A DNA stretch of 38,168 nt from assembly GCA_015478945.1 (NCBI GenBank), contig JABUQX010023002.1:1-38168 (forward strand), read 5' to 3'. Under the pieces are notes generated by a model, which saw only the letters and a list, made by a program, of their open reading frames with translations, made no database searches and was not told the DNA's origin. Each line of letters starts with the position of its first letter. Position 1 is the stretch's first letter. The stretch comes from Trachelipus rathkii (lineage: Eukaryota > Arthropoda > Malacostraca > Isopoda > Trachelipodidae). The position numbers were made by a program, and so were the translations under genes. Shown in pieces: positions 21,801 through 32,639 of this stretch.

Positions 21801-22639
21801 CTAGTTGTCCTATCCCACTAGACATGAGACTTTTGGAAATTTTATTTATGTATAAACCCATTACTTGAGCTGATGTGGTTTGAATAATTTGGTGTAAAGA
21901 ATACTAGTAGGGCTAAAAATCGCAACGATATGCAGTTGCCGGATGATTTACTTCAGGCGGGGCAGGGTTTCCGCTTCTATACCCACTCTCTCCTGGAACT
22001 ATTCTCCTTATTACAATGACTCCCAGGTTCTGAAATTTCATCTAAAACTATTAATAAAGTCTTTAAAATAAAATTGTAATAATAATAAAAAAAAAGCATA
22101 ATTAATCGGTAATAAATGAGTATGAAAAATATGTTATATCAACGTCCAATAATTTGGATATATAAACATGATTATGTATAAAATTATCAAAAAGAATCGA
22201 CAATTTGACGATTATCATATGAAATGAGAGCCAGAAAATGTCCGCGAAATGAGTTTTGTAATAATAGGAATAGTAAAAAATGTTATTCTAAAAAAAATTT
22301 ACCCTGGAAAAAAGTATGACGTCACCAATTTTTGATATTTATAACATGCCAAATACTGTGATTTACTCTTTATAGTTGCCAGATGCTTCACTTTTTAAAT
22401 TATTTTTTCCAGATTTCAGTCGGGTTTTGAAGGTATGTGGGGGCCGAGCCTCCCTGTAGTCACAATGTTTGCGGTGGGGTGCCATGCATGTTTTTATCAA
22501 TTGTCCCTCATAAGTCTATTTAAGGTTCTTGTACGAGTTCTTTCTTTACCTGTTTTCTCTTTATCAGATCAATTTAAAGATTTAAACTAGGCTTCAATGA
22601 AAAATCTGAGAAGATTGGGCAAATAAAGGTCTATATATT
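21801..22639. other. Unassigned region with a GC-rich patch
   Basis: No gene is recognised in this stretch of about 840 bp. A GC-richer patch at 22435-22495 (GGGGGCCGAGCC, GGGGTGCCATGCATG) resembles the units of the tandem duplication at 15945-16170. GTTGCCAGATG near 22375 recalls the outer arm of the 13.4-kb palindrome (GTTGCCAGAT). Confidence 0.4.
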
Positions 22640-23500
22640 AATGGATATAATAATATATATTTCATAATAAATAAGTATTATATAAATTGTGCATAGGTGA
22701 TATAATTAATATAGAAATAATAATAAGGTATAATCATATTATATAAATATATATTTTATATATATAATATATATTTAATATATATATATAAATTTCAAAA
22801 AAGCCTGTGTTGGAATAGTAACCGAATTTTTGTGGCACCAGCACTCACAACCGCTACCTACAAGTCGCACCGCACGTCGGTGCGTCTGCGCACCCTTATA
22901 TATCATTAGGCATTTAATAATTATATGTAGCTAAATAATAATACTATTAATATAAAGTTTATAAATTTATTATATAATGAAGATATATTATATTCAATAA
23001 TATATATATTTATTTTATAATTTGTATTATATTTTAATGTATAGAAGGAAAATCTTGGGAAAAAATATAAAAAAAAATAGGATATGAATAATATAATAGT
23101 CTATTATAAATGGCCCTATTACGAAACCTGAATTTATTGTTAAGAATTTCCGGGCGAGTAAATATTTTAAATTATAATTTGGTTCAGTCAAATTATTAAA
23201 ATTTATTTATTTTCAATACGATTCACAGTTTTATTATAAATTATATAGTATATATATAATGTATATTATATAGTGTATATATATTATACTATTATGGGTA
23301 AATTATTATTATATTATAGAATAATAATATATAATAATATATATATATATCAATAAATAACCACTATTTCATAGATATATATAAAAGTATATAAATAATT
23401 ATATAATATTATATATATATCTATATACTATATATTAGTGTAATATATAATATATATATATATATATTGGGTAATAAAATAAATTGGTATATAATAATAT
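22640..23500. repeat. AT-rich microsatellite region
   Basis: Imperfect AT tracts at about 22640-22795, 22905-23100 and 23235-23480. Between the first two is a small GC-richer patch (about 22835-22900) with ACCGCACGTCGGTGCGTCTG, whose GCACGTCGGTGC portion has short inverted complementarity. No gene is present. Confidence 0.75.
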
Positions 23501-23639
23501 TATATCATTTCAGTTTACAGAAAATACCGGAACATTCCGATTAGTCCTCATATCTTACAATGTATAAGCACGTGTTGTGTTGTGAGAAATGTTTGGCTGC
23601 AGTTGCACATAGGTAATAAAACGTGTATCAAGCAGCGAG

Positions 23640-24860
23640 TATGAAAACAGTGCCTGAACATGTGGTCCGTGTTAACATTCAGGTATTGCTACGAGGCTAC
23701 TATCATTTGTGGTGTTGTTGTTTTCCTGAGGAGAAGAAGTTGTTAATTAAGATGACCCACTGTTGAGCATAGAGCAGAACAATTAAATTCGGTGTCAATT
23801 ATGGAAAACCTTTACAGATATAGCTCCACTATAACATAAAATAAAAATATGGTGACGAATCAAATATATCGCGAACACGAGATCTTTATCGGTAGGTAAT
23901 AACATGCTTCTTAAAGTAGGCGGGAGGTCGCTGGAAAGATGTAAGGAAACGGTAAAAATGGGTGGACCATCAACAGCTCGTAATGATGGCACCATTGCTA
24001 GAGTATATTCCGGAGGTAATCCGGACTGACCGAAGGCAAACTATCGATTGATGTTCCTAATAATTTGTAGGGATTGTTTCTATGACAGTGTCACTTGCCT
24101 CCACTGTCGACCTCTCACAAGACTTAATTCATTGCGACTGCAGTGTTCTACGCACTTGTCCAAGAATTTCCTCACCTAGGGCGGGTGTGAAGAGCGGGAC
24201 TCTACAATAAGACGAGAAGCTCAACTTGCTTATGTGTGAGATGTTAGTCGAGGATCTGTTTGAAATAGGGTATACACTGAGCGTTGGATGACGTGGTTGG
24301 GTAACCATGTACGACTACAAACAGAAGAGTCGGACCTTGAAGTGAAATACATCATACGAGATTACACCTTCACAGAGAAACAAGCAGGTTCGCAACATTT
24401 TGATTGGTTCTTGCGAGATCCTCTAAAAGGGAAAGTCGTGCTTGTGAGGTCCTTTTCTTGTGGAGCATCAAAAATCTGCGTGTTTACTTTGAGTTCGGAT
24501 ACCTATCAGCCGGTTGACGTGCAAACGTTCTGAAGCTTTGCGAGCGAAAAAGTTTTAGTATTACACCATTACAAAACAGCCCAGCACATCGTTCACAGCT
24601 TCCTGGTCCTTGAATATCTGATTGAACACTCGCGTAACTCTATGCTTCTCTCAATCTCTCTACTGCCCCAGATTTGGCTCTCAAGCTTGGATTCTAGTCT
24701 TTCCTAGCATGAAAGGATCTGTTAAAAGGAGAGGATTCAGTCAGCAGAAGAAAATTCAAAGTGGCTAAACAGATGCAACACAATAACCTCTGAGACGTGA
24801 GAGACAAAAGATGGACTTAGACAAGCAATTGTTTCGAACGATGTTTCAATTTCTTCTCTC
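23640..24860 (+). pseudogene. Dead mariner-family transposase
   Basis: Frameshifted pieces appear in mariner order. The N-terminal block is EQ-TIKFGVNYGKTFTD then YGDESNISR (about 23772-23875), the DNA-binding start 'EQRxxIKFxxKLGKT...YGDxxxSR'. GGPSTARNDGTIARV follows (about 23962-24005), the 'GRPST...DxxIxxV' linker. A WVTMYDYKQKSRTLK piece (about 24290-24340) corresponds to the first catalytic region 'GDExWVxxYDxETK'. VLHHYKTAQH (about 24555-24588) stands where 'HHDNAPAH' should be. APDLAL then FPSMKGSVKRRGFSQQKKIQ (about 24667-24768) match the third region and C-terminus. All three catalytic Asp positions look lost (a stop in the first region, Tyr for the second, no Asp after PDLA), and many frameshifts occur. 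Terminal inverted repeats were not found. The 81-codon frame at 24288-24533 is a surviving piece of it. Confidence 0.85.
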
Positions 24861-24939
24861 ATCATTTCATCAATTCAATTCATTGTTACAATGTAAGATT
24901 TGATCACACATTCCTCTTTACACTTCTAATGCAACCTTG

Positions 24940-25400
24940 TTTTTCACCAATCAGTCCCTCCGTCACTTGACGCCTCTTCGAACCAGGGAGCATATATTCT
25001 TCTACAACTCTCAAAAGCTATATTCCCATAATAATTTCTGTTATTTACCACCTACGCCTTTCTTAGGATGCCATTATTCGCTCTCCTCCAATCCCCTCGA
25101 AATTAATATGGCCCTCAAAACGCCTTGTTACATACAAACTTCCTATATATGCGTCGCACTCCGTTTATGGATATTATTTCACACAGTAATTTCATCTATA
25201 CCTGCAGGATTTAATCATTCTACAACTTTCTCACTCGTATCTATTACTTTCACCCTACTAATTACCTCAATCCATAAAATATCATCACTCCTTCTCTTGC
25301 ACCATCAAACCCACTACTCACACTTTCGCTGATCACTCTCATTATACTTTGCCAGTGCTTATGCAGATTGTTTCGAAGTTTATCCCCTCCACATTCCCTC
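24940..25400 (-). pseudogene. Short reverse-transcriptase remnant of a LINE
   Basis: On the minus strand, near 25240-25180, the reading is VKVIDTSEKVVE-LNPAGIDEITV, matching the 'KAxGxDEITxE' block upstream of the RT core. After frameshifts comes VCM-QGV and then, near 25030-24950, ITEIIMGI-LLRVVEEY and RRQVTEGLIGEKQG. The latter fits 'NYRGISLLSVxGKxY...RVxxxTEGLIxxEQGGF' of non-LTR reverse transcriptases. The 131-codon plus-strand frame at 24937-25332 is its antisense shadow. It lies directly beside the mariner remnant. Stops and frameshifts show it is dead. The extent toward 25510 is uncertain. Confidence 0.7.
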
Positions 25401-25684
25401 AACATCCATTTCATCAGTTAGGAAAGCACCATCCCTCTATTCATTATCACTAAAGCAATTCCCCTATGATTATCAATTTCTAACTTATCAGAGTGCTACT
25501 CCTTAAGAAGAGGCGGCTTGCTATTCACCATTGTAAGTTCGCCCGATTACATCCTCCTACAACTGTTCAAGTTACCTCTTTTTTTTTCCTCCTACAGATG
25601 CATCTTTAGTAATTCCATTCCTCCTTATATTTATCCAAACATCTTTCTTTTGAAACCTCATGCATCATTTGCTTTTATAACCAC
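25401..25684. other. Unassigned stretch, possible LINE continuation
   Basis: A pyrimidine-rich plus strand, as in the neighbouring LINE remnant, suggests the same decayed element may continue, but no motif is readable. The 90-codon plus-strand frame at 25518-25790 runs into an AT repeat and is not supported. Confidence 0.35.
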
Positions 25685-25880
25685 CGCTTATATATACTAT
25701 ATATTTATGTATGCATGTATGTGTAATAAATATATAATATCACTTATATATAATATATATATAGTATATATATATATAATATATTTATAAGATAATATAA
25801 AATGGAATATCATAATATATAACTAATATTATAAAATTATAGTAGTATATATATATTATTATATTAGTAGATACTATAAC
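25685..25880. repeat. AT-rich microsatellite
   Basis: Imperfect AT tract with TATGTATGCATGTATG at its start. Confidence 0.8.
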
Positions 25881-26069
25881 CTTTTTTTTTATTGGTAAAT
25901 GGTTGCGTAATGATGTTTTTTTTTGGTTATCTTTTATAATAATTGGCTATGAATAAACATAAAAGAAATATTATAGTTTTTGGCTCGGACCATTGGATTA
26001 AAAAAATATATTGTTAATCCAAGGACCAGTTACGCTCAAATATACGCTAATAGGTATAACAAATTTTCT

Positions 26070-26470
26070 GAGTAAACACTTTAAAGGAATACCAATCGCG
26101 GTAAACCCAAAAGCAAAGGATGGTGCGGAATGTCGGGTCTTCTCTGGCCTTCCGGGGGGAAACGACAGGTATGGACTATTTCCCCCCCTCCCGGGGAGGT
26201 CTCCGAACCTAAATATTGCATAAATTTGGGTGTCGCGGGGGTTCCTCCGCCCCTCCCCCTACGGGGTATGGAAGAACTCCCCCCCTCTGTCCCCCGTCGC
26301 TCGAGCCCCCCTAAATTTTTTTATATTGTTTTTTATTGGTTGATTTTTTCTATTTTGTCTTTATATTTTCTCATGACAAGAAGTGTAAAAAAAGCTTTTA
26401 ACGCTGAGATTCCAAATAATGATATTGGTTTTCTGTAAGTGTCGTACTTTTTGAGATATTTTAAGTAAAA
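26070..26470 (-). mobile_element. GC-core inverted-repeat element, partial copy C
   Basis: The GC-rich core occupies about 26073-26315 in the same orientation as the right arm of the 13.8-kb palindrome. It starts TTTAAAGGAATACC, equivalent to the palindrome centre, and ends GTCGCTCGAGCCCCCC. About 75 bp beyond the CTCGAG end lies TTCCAAATAATGATATTGG then TTTTCTGTAAGTGTCGTACT and GAGATAT (about 26410-26458). This is homologous, in the same outward direction, to the left outer arm of copy A at 11.44-11.49 kb. The opposite outer arm is missing. A short extra arm-like piece (GCGCTGATTCCAAATA) recurs at about 26541-26556. The 102-codon frame at 26130-26438 is a chance reading of the core. Confidence 0.65.
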
Positions 26471-26799
26471 ATCATAAGAATTGTTATATTTTATATTAAT
26501 ATGATTTTAATGTGTACATATATTTATAATAAGCTTTATAAGCGCTGATTCCAAATAAGAAATATCCTTTTTGAATGAATAAATTATTTACCCTTTTATC
26601 CTCTTTACCAAACAATTAATTTTATTATCGTTGTTTCTGTTTTTAATACTTGGGTTTAAAACTTTTTCTATGTTTTTGCCTCATGTTTCGTCGTACCACG
26701 AAACTTTCCATTGTTTGGTTCATATGGTAAGCTCAATATAGATTAAAAATAAAAACAAATGAAAAAAATCAAAACGTGCCCAAGACGAAATAAAAAAGG
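26471..26799. other. Unassigned AT-rich spacer
   Basis: Apart from the arm-like fragment at about 26530-26575 I see no feature. Confidence 0.4.
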
Positions 26800-27110
26800 G
26801 CCATATATATATATATATATATATAACTTTACTATTATTATTATATAGTATATATATATAGATAATGATAATAATATATTATAATATATATTATTATTAC
26901 AAAAATACATAGTATATATATATAATATATATATAATTATCCTATTATGATAATAATAGTTATAATTTATATTAGTTATAGTTGATATAGATATATATAT
27001 TTTAATATATTATATTTACTGTATTTTAATTATAAAATTATATAGTAGATAGTAGTATATAAATAAATAATATAATAATAATATTTTAATAAATAATAAT
27101 AATCTCATTA
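26800..27110. repeat. AT and AAT microsatellites
   Basis: (AT)n runs mixed with TAATAA and TTATTA repeats. Confidence 0.85.
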
Positions 27111-27673
27111 TAGGATACTTAAGGTAGAGTTTTTGGAATGCGTCGATATAAGTTCTTTTATAGATGATGAAAAAACAAAAATATCGATAATGAGGAAATA
27201 CGAAGTCTGCATATATATTAAATTTATTTTTCTTTATTTTACTGAAAAGAATAATAATACGAACAAAAGAAAAGTATTAAATTTGAAAAATAATTTAAGC
27301 ATCACACACACACACCACACATATATACATACTTATATAGTTATATATATCCGATATTATATCATATTAATATCAATATTTCTGGTATTTATTGATAATA
27401 ATATTAACTATTGTATGTATTAGATATACTACTTTTACTCATATATCGAAAAATTTTGTGATTGATTATCACGGTATAAATGGATATAAATTGTACCACT
27501 CAATGACTTTCCAATAATTTTTATATGAAACTCCAACAATACTTTTACTATTATAACCTATCCAGGTATTAATTTGTATCTATTCAATTACATAGCAATG
27601 CTTTCATCTAGCAATCGAGAATAGGATTCGTACATACCTGAAAAAATAATATCATGAAAAATTATATATTTTA
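27111..27673. other. Unassigned AT-rich stretch with short CA repeat
   Basis: A CA-rich run is at about 27302-27320. The 96-codon plus-strand frame at 27133-27423 is Lys/Ile/Tyr-rich, crosses the CA repeat, and has no motif. Confidence 0.4.
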
Positions 27674-27800
27674 ACCTGAAATCTAGCCTAAACTACCTAA
27701 ACTAACCCTAACCCTAACCCTAACCTAACCTAACCTAACCTAACCTAACCTAACCTAACCTAACCTAACTAACCTAACCTAATCCTAACCTATACCTAAA
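27674..27800 (-). repeat. Interstitial telomere-like (CCTAA)n array
   Basis: Three CCCTAA units (about 27706-27722) are followed by about a dozen CCTAA units up to roughly 27790, with degenerate units on both sides (ACCTAAACTA before, AATCCTAACC after). CCTAA is the complement of TTAGG, the usual arthropod telomere repeat. The array lies inside the window with ordinary sequence on both sides, so it is interstitial. Degenerate CTAAC-like words continue to about 27930. Confidence 0.92.
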
Positions 27801-27974
27801 AAGTCAAAATAATCTAACCATAACCTAACTTATATTATCTAAAGTAACAATTCAAAAATAATCGTAACATAACCTTATTCATTATATTCTACGTAAGCTA
27901 ACGCCTAACAATTAAAAAAAAGTACCTAACTCTCTCTCCTCCGCCCTCTCTCCTCTCTTCGGTCATCCTCATCT
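27801..27974. repeat. Degenerate telomere-like words and CT-rich stretch
   Basis: Scattered TAACCT, TAACAT and CCTAAC words decay away from the array. A CTCTC-rich block follows at about 27931-27985. Confidence 0.6.
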
Positions 27975-28760
27975 CTCTTCTCCTTCTTTTATGTATATAT
28001 AATATAACCTATGTAGATATATATAATTATTATTGTATTCATAATATATTATATATTATTTATATATATATATATATAATATATAATATATATATATATA
28101 TAATTATAGTTATCATATCCTATCGTATTCATACTATACCCTGGGATTGGTATATAATAAATATATATATAATAACCTATGGTATAATAATATATTATAT
28201 TATATATATTTGTAGTAAGTGAGGGCTATAATATTATCTACAAAAACACATTATATATATATAATATATTAGTTTTATATATATGCCTACAGGCATATTA
28301 AATACCTAAAATATTTTATTTATATATAGTGATAAATATAAAGTATTGTGATTGTCAAAATAAATCAAACATGTTATATATATTCATACTATATATACAT
28401 ACTATATACATATAATATATTATATATAATTATGATATATATATATTATATATTAATATTATATACAAAATATATTATTGATAGAAATTATTAATTCTGA
28501 AACCAGAAAAAGTAAGGTATATAAAAAATGTTCTCGAGCTTCACCAACACAAATATCCATCAAAACTATTTTTAAAAATATTTAAAAAATTTAATAATTT
28601 TTATAGGTAATAGTTGATAACAAAATATTTGGTTTTGGCGAATGTCATCACACTCACGTTCCAAGGAAATTATACCATAAGACCCTATATATAATTATTA
28701 TAATATAAAACACTAGTTATCGTATATAGATATAGAGTATTATTATAATATATTATGTGG
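27975..28760. repeat. AT-rich microsatellite region
   Basis: Imperfect (AT)n tracts with ordinary spacers (for example about 28490-28690), where no gene is seen. Confidence 0.75.
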
Positions 28761-28763
28761 ATT

Positions 28764-28852
28764 AGTGTGATGTGTGTGTGTGTGAGGTGTGTGTGTTGTG
28801 TGGTGTGGTGTGTGTGTGTGTGGAGTATGTGCGAACTGTTTCTGTGTGTGTT
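28764..28852. repeat. GT microsatellite
   Basis: (GT)n with GGTGTG and GAGTATG interruptions. Plus- and minus-strand frames through it (28772-29011 and 28762-29052) are repeat translations with unremarkable tails. Confidence 0.9.
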
Positions 28853-29094
28853 GTGATTATTCTAAATGTCCCAGTTTTGAAATTTAGTGTGAAGCAACAA
28901 AATAAATTTTTTTCTTCTAAATTTTGGTGGTTTTTTTTTATTTGTTGTTGCAAACAACAAAAGAACGACATTAAAATATTAGATATTATTAATAAAATAG
29001 ACATGTCATAACGAAATTTAATAGATAAGCATTGTAGTGTTAATTTTGGCACTTTTTGCTTTAATTATAATTATTAATTATATTTTAATTTTCA

Positions 29095-30005
29095 TTTATT
29101 AATTTTATTGGTGTTATAAATATTATTAATGTTACAAAAGACATTATTATTATTATATGGATTATCATTATTATTCGTTACCTTGCATTATTGATTATCA
29201 TTATTATTATATAATATATTATTATTATTATTAAGTATTATTATATTATAATCATGAGATTATTATTATTATTATTTTATTATAATATGTATTAGAGATT
29301 TTTAATATATTATTATAAGATTATAATTTTGTTATTTACCCTCCTTATACTATTATTATATATTACTAAATTATATTCTTGCAATAATACAGATGAAATT
29401 TGCTACTTAATTTTTCTTGTTATTTTTTTATTTTTTTTTTTTTTTTTTTTTTTTTTATTATTATTATTATTAATTATTATTTATCTATTATAAATTCTTA
29501 TTTTTATTAATTAATATGAATATTATTTATTATTATTATTATTTATTTATTATTAATTATTTAATTATGGGGATTATTTTATTATTATTAGTTTATTAGA
29601 GTATTATATATATATTATTATTATTATTATTATATTATTATTAATTATTAATTATTATTATTATTTTATTTTTGGCGTTATTATAATTATTAATTATGTT
29701 TTATTACTTAATTATTATTATTATACTTATTATTATGATTATTATTAATTATTGATTGTACTCCATTTACATTATTATTATTATTTGAGTTGAATAAGTT
29801 ATTTAGTGATGGGTTTATTATTAAGTATTATTATTTTATTATTATTATTTAGGAATTATTTTATTTTTGGTTATTATTATTATTATTATTATATTATTAT
29901 TATTTATTAATTATTAAGTAATCATTTTAGATGATATTATTGTATTTATTACTATTATTGATACTAAATTTATTATTATTATTTTTAGTTGAAATTTATT
30001 ATTTT
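29095..30005. repeat. TTA/ATT trinucleotide-rich tract (about 0.9 kb)
   Basis: Predominantly (TTA)n with frequent slips, including a T homopolymer of about 30 bases at 29427-29456. No coding potential is seen. Confidence 0.92.
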
Positions 30006-30354
30006 TTAAACATTTCAATGAAAAAATGATAAAGAAAAAAGAGCATATGTAATGCCGAGGAAATATTTAAAATGTCTTTCTAAAAGACTACTTTCACTTC
30101 TATTACACGAAGTGCTTAAAAGCGAAAAGATTTCTTACAGACCGGCGCCCAACGCTTGTGATTAGGTAGGTCAATGACTGGGTTTAAAACGCTCATGATA
30201 TGACGGGGAGTCAGATGTACTTCATTATACCTATGCAACTGTCTTTTTACGTTTCTAGTTCCTTATTAAAAAGTTAGATGGTTATTAGGTAATAATGTTT
30301 TTTTGTCTTAAAGCCTCTGGACAAATCATTAGGATTCTCTACTAATGGCTAGAC
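30006..30354. other. Unassigned spacer
   Basis: Mixed-composition sequence (for example GACCGGCGCCCAACGCTTG near 30140) without a recognisable feature. Confidence 0.4.
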
Positions 30355-30660
30355 TCACATCTACATCAGATAGTCTGAAAGATGTCGTGAGGGTCGCCTC
30401 CAATCACATCAGATTAGTCTGTAAGATGCCCGTGATGCTAGCACCAATCCCTACATCAGATAGTCTGAATAGATATCGTGGGCTCAAGCCCAACAATCTA
30501 TCATCAGATAAACTGTACGTGCGTGATGCTAGCGACCAATCTACATCGATAGTCCTGAAATGAATGTCGTGAGGCTTGCCCCTCCAATCTAACATCAGAT
30601 AGTCTTTAAGGATCGCCGCTGATGCTAGCACCATCTACTCAGATAAGTCCTGAAATATGT
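30355..30660 (+). repeat. Alternating two-subunit minisatellite (dimer about 90 bp)
   Basis: Two related subunits of about 43-48 bp alternate A-B-A-B-A-B-A. Both begin with ACATCAGATAGTCTG. A continues with AAAGATGTCGTGAGG and GCCTCCAATC; B continues with TAAGATGCCCGTGATGC and TAGCACCAATC. The order is kept through about three and a half dimers even though copies differ by small indels. Open frames on both strands (30345-30563 plus, 30404-30634 minus) are readings of the repeat. Confidence 0.88.
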
Positions 30661-31064
30661 TTCGGTGGAGGCTTCTAAATTGAGATGAAAAAGAACTGTT
30701 TTCTATTTCCAACTTTTGCCAGTAGATATCATTTCTTAAAATAGTGATTAATTGATTCGAGGTTATGTGAGTCGATTTTGACTAATTATGTATTTACGTG
30801 GATTTGTTAGCAATTTACAGAGATGATTTTCGAAAAATAAGAAATCAATTTGGTTATCTTTTCATATTGTTTAATTTTTGAGACCGCAGCTTTGTGCACC
30901 TTCCTTTGGATTTAATTTTGGGTCTACCCGAATCATCTACCACTAAAGCCTAAAACCTATTCTAAATCCTATCCTAGCCTAATTTATAAATAACACCTAA
31001 GTAACCTATATTGGTTTTCAAAAAAATGCAAATAAAAAAAAGTTTGAGAGAATAGCTATAATAA
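30661..31064. other. Unassigned spacer with degenerate CCTAA-like words
   Basis: Near 30945-31010 there are scattered CCTA words (AAAGCCTAAAACCTATTC, ATCCTATCCTAGCCTAA), reminiscent of a decayed telomere-like repeat. No gene is recognised. Confidence 0.4.
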
Positions 31065-31390
31065 ATCTGAATAAATAATAATAAATAAATAACTAAAATA
31101 ATAAGAATAATAATAAATGAAATAATAATAATAATATGAATAAAAATAATAAATAATAATAATATAAATAATAATTAATAATAATATAATATATAATAGA
31201 TATGAAGAAGATAATTAATAAATAATTAAATATAATCTTGATTACAAACAGTGTATGTAAGAATAATAATATTAATAATTAATCAATAATCAATATAATA
31301 ATAATAACTAACAATATAATAATAAATAATAATCAATAACAATTAATAAATAAGTAATTAATAATAATAATAATAATGATAATAATAATT
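31065..31390. repeat. AAT trinucleotide-rich tract
   Basis: (AAT)n with slips and TAAATAA variants, on the strand opposite in bias to the 29.1-30.0 kb TTA tract. Confidence 0.9.
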
Positions 31391-31909
31391 TCTTCTGTTG
31401 CAGAAAAAGAACTTTTGAAAATTATTTTTTGTAATGTTTTAATAAAACTAAAATGATTCAAAATATTATTTTTTTTTTTCTACTTTTTCTATTATTAATA
31501 AATTAATAAAATAATATAGCTATATATAAGAAATAGTGAATGAAGAAAAAACAAATTAAATAAGTTTTAGAGAAAAGAAGAATATAAATTAAGATGCTAT
31601 AGACAGGTTGACAGGAAATTTGCCTATCTCAAAAATCCATTACCGGATGCTTCTCCTTAAAAAAAAAAAAAAAAAAAAAAATAAATAACGTTTTGTTTTT
31701 TTGCTCTTCCATCACTACCTAATATAAGCAAATAATAGCATTCATTAAGATAGTCAATGGACTAGAACCACAGTTCACCCACACGGTGATGGGGTTCTCC
31801 GGCCGTTTGGCAGGAGGTAACGAGTTGAGTTAAATTCTTTTGCTTTATGATTACACATTGGGGCCCGAAACCGCCTACATGTAACCGTCGTGTAGGATTT
31901 AATGCCGTT
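31391..31909. other. Unassigned spacer with poly-A run
   Basis: A run of about 22 adenines lies at 31660-31681, possibly a retrotransposon tail. Ordinary sequence follows, with a GC-richer patch at about 31770-31890 (CACGGTGATGGGGTTCTCC, GGGGCCCGAAACCGCC). I do not recognise a gene or known element in it. Confidence 0.4.
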
Positions 31910-32380
31910 CAGTAGATATATATTATCTAATGGAGGTAATTAATACTTTATATAGGGTATATAGTAATATTATATATTATATATATATATATACTATATT
32001 AGAATAAATTATATTACTAAATATATATAATAACTAATTGAAAAAACTATGATCAATAAGGAATATAATTATTTATTGATGGAATGAAAACTACGGCTGC
32101 GCACACTTGGTGGAGACAAGGGGCTTACTGGATAGGGCGCTGCTTAAAGGTCAGGTTTCTTGAGAAGGGGGATAAAAAAGTTGAACGTTAAAAAGAAGTT
32201 AATATATTTATGGAGTTATATAGAGATTTATATAGTATATATATATTATAATATATATATTATATACTAATATAAATATACATAATATTTACCTATTGGG
32301 TATAAATTATATATATATATTATATAGTATTAATATGATATATAGGTTAAGGATATAAGATGAAATGTAAAATTATGATC
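31910..32380. repeat. AT tracts with short spacer
   Basis: AT tracts at about 31915-32040 and 32215-32345. The spacer (32080-32200) has no recognised feature. Confidence 0.7.
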
Positions 32381-32384
32381 TGGT

Positions 32385-32540
32385 ATTGCATAGGTGCGTT
32401 TTGCACCTGTTTAATTGCATAAATGTAGACTATATTTTTAACTTGCATAAACGTACGGCATTGTGACGCTTATTTAAACACCGAAAGGGAAGCTCTCCTA
32501 GGAGAGGTGGGTAAGAGGGTCGATTCCTAAAATCGAGCAT
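32385..32540. other. Cluster of three short stem-loop sequences
   Basis: Three perfect small inverted repeats lie within 150 bp: AGGTGC-GTTTT-GCACCT (32392-32408), the 14-bp palindrome CTCTCCTAGGAGAG (32493-32506), and TCGATT-CCTAA-AATCGA (about 32520-32536). The last overlaps a B-box-like word (GGGTCGATTCC), but no tRNA can be folded. Significance is unknown. Confidence 0.5.
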
Positions 32541-32639
32541 GATGTGGCAGATCAGGGACTACCACAACGCGAACTGCTGATAGCTCTATTATTTGAGCAT
32601 AGTAAACAGCATTATTATATGGTGTTTCGTTTTTCTGTT

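Noticed and set aside
24288..24533. 81-codon plus-strand frame as a host gene
   Set aside because: It lies between mariner N-terminal and C-terminal blocks in the expected order and is a surviving piece of a dead transposase.
24937..25332. 131-codon plus-strand open frame
   Set aside because: The minus strand carries readable reverse-transcriptase blocks (GIDEITV, VTEGLIGEKQG), so this frame is a shadow.
27700..27800. True chromosome end
   Set aside because: Ordinary sequence and other repeats lie on both sides, so the array is interstitial in this window.
32460..32600. tRNA gene or tRNA-derived SINE (B-box-like GGGTCGATTCC)
   Set aside because: No A box at proper distance, no acceptor stem and no cloverleaf could be found.
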